Source: Meghimatium bilineatum
Lineage: Eukaryota; Mollusca; Gastropoda; Stylommatophora; Philomycidae
Length of the DNA: 64,000 nucleotides
Assembly: GCA_034231615.1 (NCBI GenBank)
Contig: CM067311.1
Location: 16,549,199-16,613,198, forward strand
Direction: 5' to 3'
Position numbers and translations under genes: made by a program. Positions 56,965-64,000 of the stretch are shown here, in pieces (position 1 is the stretch's first letter; the number at the start of each line of letters is the position of its first letter). A model generated the notes under the pieces. The model was not told the DNA's origin. It searched no databases and worked only from the letters and a program-made list of their open reading frames with translations.

Positions 56965-57075
56965 CAGGAAAAGCAGATCCCTTTTTTGTGGTGACGTCAA
57001 TGCGAAAGGTACATCATGGGGCAATAATAAACAAACAGGGAAGAGAACTTGAGGAGGCCCTGACAGATATGGACC
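56965..57075 (+). pseudogene. LINE APE-type endonuclease fragment
   Basis: Reads FCGDVNAKGTSWGNN, then after a frameshift NKQGRELEEALTDMDL. G-D-x-N-A-K...W-G...G-x-x-L-E-E is the LINE endonuclease segment around the catalytic D-x-N. It lies in the EEP gene intron on the opposite strand and belongs to a retroelement, not to the host EEP gene. Confidence 0.7.
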
Positions 57076-57084
57076 TGTTGTGCA

Positions 57085-57208
57085 CATATCATAAAAGGCG
57101 ACAAATGTTTTGGGGGGAGCAGTTGGATGTCCCATCACTATATAAGGTCAGTGACACAGAAGCCGATTTGAAGTTGGATGTGTCTGGACAAAAGGTGCAG
57201 ATATCGCA
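57085..57208 (+). mobile_element. Family B middle segment
   Basis: AAAAGGCGACAAATG, GTTGGATGTCCCATCACTAT, AAGTTGGATGTGTCTGG, GGTGCAGATATCGCAGAC. It lacks the 3' end; a 45-bp array begins shortly after. Confidence 0.65.
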
Positions 57209-57261
57209 GACAAGATTGGAGACGGAAACCACAGTTGTGGAGATGGTACTTGGTGACGATG

Positions 57262-57945
57262 ATCCAGTTAAGGGCTACGTGTGCAAGAAATCTTTTATTT
57301 GCTATGATCCAGTTAGTTAAGGTCTATGTGTGCAAGAAATCTTTTATCTGTTGTGATTCAGTTAAGGTCTATGTGTGCAAGAAATCTTTTATCTGTTGTG
57401 ATACAATTAAGGTCTATGTGTGCAAGAAATCTTTTATCTGTTGTGATACAATTAAGGTCTATGTGTGCAAGAAATCTTTTATCTGTTGTGATCCAGTTAA
57501 GGTCTATGTGTGCAAGAAATCTTTTATCTGTTGTGATCCAGTTACGGTCTATATGTGCAAGAAATCTTTTATCTGTTATGATCCAGTTAAGGTCTATGTG
57601 TGCAAGAAATCTTTCATCTGTTGTGATTCAGTTAAGGTCTATGTGTGCAAGAAATCTTTTATCTGTTGTGATACAATTAAGGTCTATGTGTGCAAGAAAT
57701 CTTTTATCTGTTGTGATACAATTAAGGTCTATGTGTGCAAGAAATATTTTATCTGTTGTGATCCAGTTAAGGTCTATGTGTGCAAGAAATATTTTATCTG
57801 TTGTGATCCAGTTAAGGTCTATGTGTGCAAGAAATATTTTATCTGTTGTGATCCAGTTACGGTCTGTGTGTGCAAGAAATCTTTTATCTGTTGTGATCCA
57901 GTTACGGTCTGTGTGCAAGAAATCTTTTATCTGTTGTGATCCAGT
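57262..57945. repeat. 45-bp minisatellite, about 15 copies
   Basis: The unit core is GGTCTATGTGTGCAAGAAAT then CTTTTATCTGTTGTGATCCAGTTAA. Fifteen codons per unit give plus-strand frames of 219 and 253 residues, (KVYVCKKSFICCDPV)n in one frame and (RSMCARNLLSVVIQL)n in another, and a third on the minus strand. It lies in an intron of the EEP gene. Confidence 0.95.
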
Positions 57946-57959
57946 TATCTTATTGTTGA

Positions 57960-58784
57960 AGTCTTGTTTTACTGCTGCATGTTAGTTATCAGATCATCAT
58001 GATGGCACACAGGACATGTCCATATATACTCTGTTCTCATATCCAGTACGTCCTTTAGCATGCGACAGCTGACTGTTCCAGTTCTGTATTGGTTGATAAC
58101 ACTTCTTTTGATTCCTATCCTATATGCCGCTAATTTCTTGCAACACCACGCTTCACTCCAAGGTTCCGCAATCTAGCCATAGATACAGAAAAAGAAATAC
58201 ACCCTACATCTTCCAACTGGTTTAACGCCTTGACTGCATTCAAAATATCTGCATGATCTATTGAACTACCACCACTCACTGTGGTCACACTAGCAAATAT
58301 GGGAGGGCTGTGTAGAAGAAGTGTTTTTAACCAGTAAAGGAAATCTATGAGTGGAAGAAGTGTTTTTAACCTTTACGATATCCTTGAAATATATTATCTC
58401 ATCAGCATTTGGGTATAGGCAACATCCTCTGCAATTCAGTTAAGGAAGTCTATGTGTTGACATTTTTGTCCTCCATTTATAATAATGTTCTAATGACCCT
58501 AATCTTAAGTTTTGTCTTTTCATCAATGTTTTCATCGATGTTAATGTTTGTTCCTTCTGCTGATCTCTAAGTTTATTATCATCTGTTCCCATTGAACTTG
58601 CAAACTCTGTGTTTATTATCTTCTGTTTCCATTGAACTTGTGAACTCTGTGTTTATTATCTTCTGTTTCCACTGAACTTGTGAACTCTTTTCAGACAACA
58701 GAATTCAAACCCCCTTAGACTACAATCATTTCTGATAGTATATAATATATACTTATTTCTTGAGCCACTAAGATAAAGTAAAAA
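57960..58784. other. Unassigned sequence (EEP gene intron)
   Basis: No gene supported. A 40-bp repeat ×2.5 lies at 58575-58690 (core GTTTATTATCTTCTGTTTCC). The stretch 58000-58200 may hold old LINE sequence but I cannot place it. Confidence 0.4.
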
Positions 58785-58968
58785 AAAATAGTTAAACTAA
58801 CCCATAGAATTTAACTACCGTAGGGGTGTGAGATTTTAGCGATCTTATATTTCAGAGGTGATATATGAAGAAAGTTAACTATTTTTCTTTATGTGCCAGA
58901 GGAGCCATGGAAGGAAAACTATCGAAAAAAAAAGAGGAAATACGCAAAGAAACGGTTGAGAACCACTG
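58785..58968 (-). mobile_element. hAT-like element end
   Basis: GGTTGAGAACCACTG at 58954-58968 is the complement of CAGTGGTTCTCAACC, a very common hAT (Charlie-type) terminus. A left partner was not found. Internal inverted segments AAAAATAGTTAAAC and GTTAACTATTTTT are present. Confidence 0.45.
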
Positions 58969-58975
58969 CAGTAAA

Positions 58976-59128
58976 GGGTCAAAGTGACCCAGAAGCCATG
59001 TTGAAGTCGATGTGTTAAGCAGAAAGGCACAGATATTGCTGTCAAGCTGTAAACCACGTCACAACGCATTCTATTTTTCAGACTGCATCTTGCTAATCTG
59101 TGGGAGTTTGAAAACAAACACGGAAGAA
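58976..59128 (+). mobile_element. Family B 3' half (intronic)
   Basis: GGGTCAAAGTGACCCAGAAG, CATGTTGAAGTCGATGTG, AAGGCACAGATATTGC, AAACCACGTCACAACGCATT, GGGAGTTTGAAAACAAACAC. Confidence 0.75.
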
Positions 59129-59155
59129 TAAAATATGCTGTTTCAGCTTCATCAT

Positions 59156-59308
59156 CCGCTGAAGACAGATGTGGTGCTCCATTGACGCAAACAAACAAAA
59201 AACAGCGACAATGCATTTCCATTCTATTACATCCTGCTGGAAATCTAGAAGGACGATGGTCCTGCAACAAGAGAGATCCAGCAGGAGTTTGAGAATAACA
59301 CTGAATAT
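59156..59308 (+). mobile_element. Family A short retroelement (intronic)
   Basis: CCGCTGAAGACAGATGTGGT to GAATAACACTGAATATAAG. It is directly downstream of a family B piece in the same orientation, like the pair near 52.2-52.5 kb. Confidence 0.75.
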
Positions 59309-59573
59309 AAGCTTCATCACACAGTTGCCCTTTAAAATGGGTGGGTTTGAACTGGATGCTTCTCTGTCTACATGTTAGTGGCAGTCTGTGTGATGATACA
59401 GCAATGAAACAATATGACAATGAAATAAGTCTCACAAGGACTGCATCTAGCATCCAGACCAGAAGAGAGACATGCATTCCAAAACCAGCAACGTTTAAAG
59501 AGAAACTCCATAATGAAACTAAAACTGACTTAATTCAAAAATCCATAGCCTATCTGAGTAAAAGAACGCCTGT

Positions 59574-59846
59574 GTGTTGCCGGGCCCCGAAAGAGGAGCA
59601 AAGAATAGCAACACTGTTTACCTTCCACACATGTCGTAATAGGCAACGGAGGAGGTTATAGGATAGAGTTGGCTGTCCCATCCCATATAGGGTCAGTGAT
59701 CCAAATCCATGCTGAAGTCGGATGTGTCAGGCCAAAAGGCGCAGATATCGCAGCAATGCTGTAAACCATGACACAACGCTTTCCGCTCTCCAGACTATAT
59801 CCTGCTAATCTGCAGGAGTTTGAGAACGAACGCAGAAGAAGAAGAG
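59574..59846 (+). mobile_element. Family B short retroelement, best copy (intronic)
   Basis: Starts GTGTTGCCGGGCCCCGAAAG. Contains GAGCAAAGAATAGCAACACT, GGATAGAGTTGGCTGTCCCA, GAAGTCGGATGTGTCAGGCC, AAAAGGCGCAGATATCGCAG and CTGCAGGAGTTTGAGAACGA, and ends CGCAGAAGAAGAAGAG. It can serve as the reference for the family. Confidence 0.88.
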
Positions 59847-60014
59847 TAAAAGAAAAGATAAGTTCTGAGTTGCAGGATAACAACACTCTGAAGTTCTTTT
59901 ATTTTTAATTAATCCTTTTTTAAAGTTGTCACGCAGCAGTCTATATCTGAACTCTTCATTGCAGCGCATAATTTTCACACACAGAAAAGTCACCCATAGA
60001 CCACAAATACTAAC

Positions 60015-60095
60015 CAGAGTCAACTCATAAGAGCTCTTCAAATTGGAAGATGTGTGTTGAAATGCCCTCCACATGTGGTTGATCAAACAGCGAGA
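60015..60095 (-). CDS. EEP-family phosphodiesterase/deadenylase-like protein, penultimate exon
   Basis: An 81-bp exon of the minus-strand EEP gene. The acceptor is TTTTCTTTCAG|TCT at 60096 and the donor CTG|GTTAGT at 60014, both good. Its 27 codons read SRCLINHMWRAFQHTSSNLK then SSYELTL, phase 0 at both ends. Joined to the next exon this gives L-K-S-S-Y-E-L-T-L-G-K-E-P-A, matching the L-x-S-A-Y...G-x-E-P-x-x-T junction of CCR4/angel/nocturnin-type EEP proteins just before LDYIF. The upstream intron to 63163 is about 3.07 kb and contains a piggyBac-type MITE and several LINE pieces. The downstream intron is about 3.28 kb and contains the 45-bp array. Confidence 0.82.
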
Positions 60096-60099
60096 CTGA

Positions 60100-60605
60100 A
60101 AGAAAATTACAAGTAAATAAGACTAGGCTTCTTATGTCAATCGTGAAAGATAAAATTATACAGGCAATACCAATATTTGTTACCATAATGTAAAAAAAAA
60201 CCATAAAAATTAACCAATCAAATTTATAAATTAAATAAAAAAATAACCTTGTGAAGACAAAGCTTATTTGTGCTTCTATTGCCAAAAAGTTATCACTATT
60301 TATAGGAAATGTGAAGAGGACAAGGGTGACTTTTTGAAAATTCTAAAAAAATATTAAAACTAGATTGAAACATAGCAAAAGTATATTTATTGAGAGAATA
60401 TATTGAAGTACCAGTCTTGGAACTTTTGAATGTTGGAAACATATGCAAATTCAGCCATCTAATCTACATATTTAAAAATATGTTTTCAATTCTTAACTTT
60501 CACAAATAGGACCGGTATTTTTTTAAAATCATAATCACAAGAAAATTATTGATTTCTTCTAAATTCATATGTATAATCAACTTTAAAAATCAACATTTAT
60601 ATTTT
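60100..60605. other. AT-rich intronic sequence
   Basis: Intron of the EEP gene. Nothing else recognised. Confidence 0.5.
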
Positions 60606-60611
60606 GAGAAG

Positions 60612-60765
60612 TCAGTCAGATCTTCTTTTGCCAAGTTTGGCACATAGGGCGGATGTCATAGTTCTCCATGCCTGTCGGTCACTTGCTAGGGATTGCAAGT
60701 CTTATGCCTGTTGATTTTAATTCATTAATAAATGTTCTTAGGAGCGTTGTTTTTGATCTGCCCTG
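60612..60765 (-). pseudogene. LINE C-terminal fragment (intronic)
   Basis: The complement encodes DLQSLASDRQAWRTMTSALC then AKLGKRRSD and a stop at 60612-60614. L-A-x-D-R-x-x-W-R is the usual end of many LINE ORF2 proteins. It is on the same strand as the EEP gene but is not an exon of it. Confidence 0.65.
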
Positions 60766-61099
60766 TTTGAGAAGTAATCAATCAAAATCACTGGATAACT
60801 ACTCATTTTCTGAATTACAATTCTGGCATAAAACACTGACTAGAACACACCAGAAATTTAGCAATTAACTATCAAACTCGTAAGTCAACTTTCAAATTAG
60901 CCACTATTAAAATGTTGGAATGTAAACAAATTGAAAGAAATGATTTGTCAATTCTACTTATTAGTTAACACATAAGTGTTCTTTCTCAGGGTAAACTGAT
61001 TAGCTTATATGACTTTTTGAGTAAGTTTGTTTGGGCTGACGATGGGTCTGAATCATCTTCTAATGATTAATATCACCCATTCTCCAAGTATGTATTCAA

Positions 61100-61325
61100 A
61101 CTACACCTGTTTGGTCATATAAAGAGACACAACTATTTAAAAAGACAAATAATGGAGGGCAGAGCATCTGACCGGAGGAGAAAGGGCAGACCAAGAAGAC
61201 GATGGACAGACGACATTAAAGATAACACGAGTATGTCATTGGAAAATGCAAGGCACAAGTCAGAGAAAGGTCCAGGGAGTTTATTGGGAAGACAGCATTC
61301 TGGAGAGAATATGTCACATGACAAA
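61100..61325 (+). pseudogene. LINE C-terminal fragment (RRRWTDD type, intronic)
   Basis: Reads KLHLFGHIKRHNYLKRQIME, GRASDRRRKGRPRRRWTDDI then KDNTSMSLENA. After a frameshift comes the remains of the F-W-R-E-Y-V end. Same family as 32575-33012. Confidence 0.8.
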
Positions 61326-61444
61326 AACAAATATATGTATTCACTTTAACACAGTACTTAGAATTATCTTTGTGTGAATCAAGCCAGTTTACAGCAAAGC
61401 TGCAACATATTTACCTTTCAACTCTGTAAAAGTAAACTTCAATT

Positions 61445-61790
61445 ATTTTGTTTTCTGAAGGATGTGGTTCTCGATTAGAAACTGGCTTCACAGCACATGG
61501 GGCATCCCCATAAGTGCTCCGCCTTCCATTCCAGTGTATGTAGACTCAGAGTCCTTGTCAGGTGCTGACTTCGTGATCTTCAGGACTTTCCAAAAAAATT
61601 TACTTTTCCTTCCCTCACCTCTAGATATTCCCATTTCTGACATTCTCTGTATGTGCACATTCTCAGCCTCATTGACATCATCTTCATCTTGAAATGAATT
61701 TATTACTGCCATAATCAAGTCTGCTTTATCTCCTCTGAGCAATGTGTCTATCGCCGCATTGTCTGCCAATAAGGATGAAGTATGTAGGAT
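61445..61790 (-). pseudogene. LINE C-terminus (VL-end family, intronic)
   Basis: The complement is open for about 94 codons: LIMAVINSFQDEDDVNEAEN, MSEMGISRGEGRKSKFFWKV, STYTGMEGGALMGMPHVL and a stop. Its close similarity to 36229-36665 shows both derive from one family active in this genome. Confidence 0.8.
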
Positions 61791-61817
61791 GTATATCTTG
61801 AAGGATGTAGTAGTTAA

Positions 61818-62553
61818 CCTTTAGTACGCTGTGTTGACAAACCGGGCGAAGCTTTTAGCCTGAAATGTGTCATTTCTTGACAAGCATGGCGAAATCATTC
61901 ACCAGATTCGGTAAACCCGAAACCGAATGGGAAAAAACGAGTGTGGTATCTTTTTTACGGAATGTTTTGGCAACATCGAGGAGGGAATTTATCTAGCTTC
62001 CTGTTTCTATTGTCAAAATGGCGATAGACGATAGTTTTTGATTATGGAATGGAATTTCAAGCAATCTTCAAGCATCAGCTTTGCGGCGAGGTAACATGAC
62101 AGTGAATAGAGTTTATTATACTTCTTTATCATCAATTTATTCAGAGAAATCATTATTTATTGCCAATTCAAGGTGGAAACCATGAACGGTAAGGACTTCA
62201 ATTTGTTTAATTAGAATAGACACGAGGTTCCACAATGTTCTCACTATGTAAAATATATAATATTCAACAGCTTATGATCGATCAAAAATACGGTAGGTCT
62301 AGATCAAAATAGGTCTAAATTTGACTTTATCACTTTCTCACACGTCTCGTATCACACACATACAAACAAAACTTACACCAATATATGCAGAATTTAATTC
62401 TTTATTTATATGTGCAAATATTATTTAAATATCTGTAACAATGAAAAAGTTATCGCGATTTCAAAACAGCCACAGACGATTGCATAACATTTGCGAAAAC
62501 CAATTCCGCGGCAGAGGAGAATATTACGTAATTGTAAACTAGCATGCTAAAGG
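61818..62553. mobile_element. piggyBac-type MITE, 736 bp, TTAA target duplication
   Basis: Flanked by TTAA on both sides (61814-61817 and 62554-62557). Termini are CCTTTAGTACGCT and the complement of AGCATGCTAAAGG, inverted repeats matching at 11 of 13 bases. CCYTT-type ends with a TTAA duplication are the hallmark of piggyBac elements. The body encodes no transposase, so it is non-autonomous. It lies in an intron of the EEP gene. Confidence 0.85.
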
Positions 62554-62559
62554 TTAACT

Positions 62560-63160
62560 CTATGTCCATCCCTCCTTAGACTCCTCTACAACATGCATGG
62601 CCATCACTGTTCAAATATTTTCTTAAACAGGCCCTAGTAACATACAGCCAATATTATTTATCGAATTTTGAAAATGGATACGTGTTCTATATTTAGAACA
62701 CAATTCATATATATTGAAATAAATAGGTCAAAGTAAGCTGAGTTATGAACCAGCATCATAATACAGGATTTTCTCATAAGTGCACAGCTGCATATCAGTA
62801 GTCAAACCAGACACTGCATGACTAGCATTGCCTACTTCACTTGCTCGGTAACGATGCCATTATTTGGCTTTCCCAGATTAAGAACTCTACTATCATACTT
62901 TCTGGTGGCTGGGTGAACCATAGAAGTAATTTTTATTTCAAATCACGAATAACAAATGGATGTGAAACCCAGGTTTGCTGGACGGCGAACGAGTCACTTA
63001 ATCCTATATTACTGTAGCTCTCAAAATATACTGAAATAAATATGATAAACGATGATAGAACCAGAGGAACTTATGCCCAAAAACCTTTCTATGTCCGATC
63101 CAACATTTTAAATTGAAAATAGATGGAACATATTTTCAAACAAAAAGTGTAATTTCACTT
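62560..63160. other. Intronic sequence
   Basis: AT-rich intron of the EEP gene. Nothing recognised. Confidence 0.5.
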
Positions 63161-63162
63161 AC

Positions 63163-63348
63163 AGATCCATCTGTATTATCCAGGTTTTGCAGGGCTTGAA
63201 GTTTGTGAATGTGGTCATCAGAAAGATATCCATCTTTAGCTAGTTGGTAGCCAGGACTAGTGGTCTCTGAGTTAAAGTCGCCACAGATAATATGAGGGTT
63301 CACATCACTGACAGCTTTAGCTACGAGTTGCTTGATAGCACAGGCCAC
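63163..63348 (-). CDS. EEP-family phosphodiesterase/deadenylase-like protein, internal exon
   Basis: A 186-bp minus-strand exon, phase 0 at both ends. The acceptor is ACTATCAG|GTG at 63349 and the donor TCT|GTAAGT at 63162, a perfect consensus. Its 62 codons read VACAIKQLVAKAVSDVNPHI, ICGDFNSETTSPGYQLAKDG then YLSDDHIHKLQALQNLDNTD-GS. P-H-I-I-C-G-D-F-N-S is the core EEP motif; the aspartate and asparagine bind metal and the scissile phosphate. The S-P-x-Y-x-L...G-x-L continuation is typical of the CCR4-like branch. The GTG at its start is not a translation start, since the exon is internal. Earlier exons, with the N-terminal half of the fold, must lie beyond 64000. Confidence 0.85.
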
Positions 63349-63477
63349 CTGATAGTTCAGTACAATTCAAAATAACACATCAGTTTAAACAAGGTTATCA
63401 AATACAATAATGAACAATAAATCAATTATTAGAAGAGCATAGGTCATGGACAAATTATCTCCAGTGTACCACGTACT

Positions 63478-63655
63478 TTGATTTTCTTTCCAGTTCTATC
63501 AATGCAGTGTAAAAATCACCAAGATTTTCTCTCCAGTTCTATCAATGCAGTGTAAAAATCACCAAGATTTTCTCTCCAGTTCTATCAATGTGGTGCAAAC
63601 ATCACCAAGATTTTCTCTCCAGTTCTATCAATGTGGTGCAAACATAAAAAGAACT
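63478..63655. repeat. 43-bp repeat, about 4 copies
   Basis: The unit core is TTTTCTCTCCAGTTCTATCA then ATG(C/T)(A/G)GTG and AAATCACCAAGA. Each unit carries TTTTCTCTCCAG, an acceptor-like string on the strand opposite to the host gene. Confidence 0.92.
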
Positions 63656-63744
63656 TTCTAGCACTCACTCTTGCACAAAATATTATTTTGCACAAGGAAA
63701 AAAATTATCCTTATCTGCAATTGTTGCCTCCCATATACATTTGG

Positions 63745-63900
63745 TGATTTCTATAGCATAGTGATTAAGACGTTCACATTGTGCTCAAGAGGCAGTGAGT
63801 TCGAATCTGACTTGTGATGTACTGTTTGATTTTTTGTGTGGAGACCCCTGGGGATTACTGCAGTTGATTGTACCTACCTTCATTAAGACCTGTAGGTTGA
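63745..63900 (+). mobile_element. tRNA-derived SINE (family T4)
   Basis: Box A TAGCATAGTGATTAAGA and box B GTGAGTTCGAATCTG at pol III spacing. The body follows: GGAGACCCCTGGGGATTACT, TTAAGACCTGTAGGTTGAAA. It is the only copy here. Confidence 0.75.
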
Positions 63901-64000
63901 AATGTTGATTCCGTATATTGTTTCACGTAAAACTACTATTTTAGCCTTATTATACTGATATTCTATATTTAATTACCAATTGGTGTACAGTTTTACTGCA

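Noticed and set aside
56754-57320. 188-residue plus-strand gene
   Set aside because: The frame strings together a reversed family B element, a LINE endonuclease scrap and part of the 45-bp array.

Overview
This is a eukaryotic (animal) nuclear window, AT-rich, with GT-AG introns, many non-LTR retrotransposon fragments, tRNA-headed SINEs and a very heavy minisatellite load. The reverse-transcriptase and RNase H remnants are of types I associate with molluscan genomes, and a gastropod is my best guess. No species-diagnostic gene is present, so that is inference only. There is no prokaryotic gene organisation, CRISPR array, rRNA gene or functional tRNA gene.

Host genes: the one host gene I can support well lies on the minus strand at the right-hand end. 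Three phase-0 exons (63348-63163, 60095-60015, 56737-56537) join in frame into the C-terminal 155 residues of an endonuclease/exonuclease/phosphatase (EEP) protein of the CCR4/nocturnin/angel type. It has the GDFN and SDH catalytic motifs, and its 5' exons lie beyond base 64000. Weaker candidates are two possible terminal coding exons (minus strand, about 53.6 and 54.1 kb) and a possible first coding exon with a promoter-like stretch (plus strand, 23.3 kb).

Mobile DNA: at least 18 decayed LINE pieces cover endonuclease, RT palm, RT C-terminus and RNase H-type C-termini from several families, recognisable by different 3' tails (AAG, TTGA or AACC repeats). There are eight copies of a short element (family A) and a dozen or more copies or pieces of a related one (family B); both end in (GAA)n. 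tRNA-derived SINEs fall into four families. Two full-length copies (1.25 and 1.33 kb) of a non-coding retroelement have a (CAAA)n tail and clean target duplications. DNA transposons include a broken BED-finger hAT transposase, two hAT MITEs and one 736-bp TTAA-flanked piggyBac-type MITE inside an intron of the EEP gene.

Tandem repeats: about 25 arrays (units of 13-52 bp) occupy roughly 15 kb. The largest are a 52-bp array of about 4.5 kb (45.5-50.0 kb), in which each unit is a complete 3' splice-site module, and a 16/32-bp array of 1.6 kb (27.5-29.1 kb). Most long open frames in the window are produced by these arrays and are not genes.

Layout: 0-12 kb LINE/SINE debris and short arrays; 12-15 kb nested MITE, LINE and hAT; 15-22 kb arrays plus the second large retroelement copy; 22-29 kb possible promoter/exon and large arrays; 29-37 kb LINE graveyard; 37-50 kb SINEs and the largest arrays; 50-64 kb lower-repeat host DNA with the EEP gene exons.
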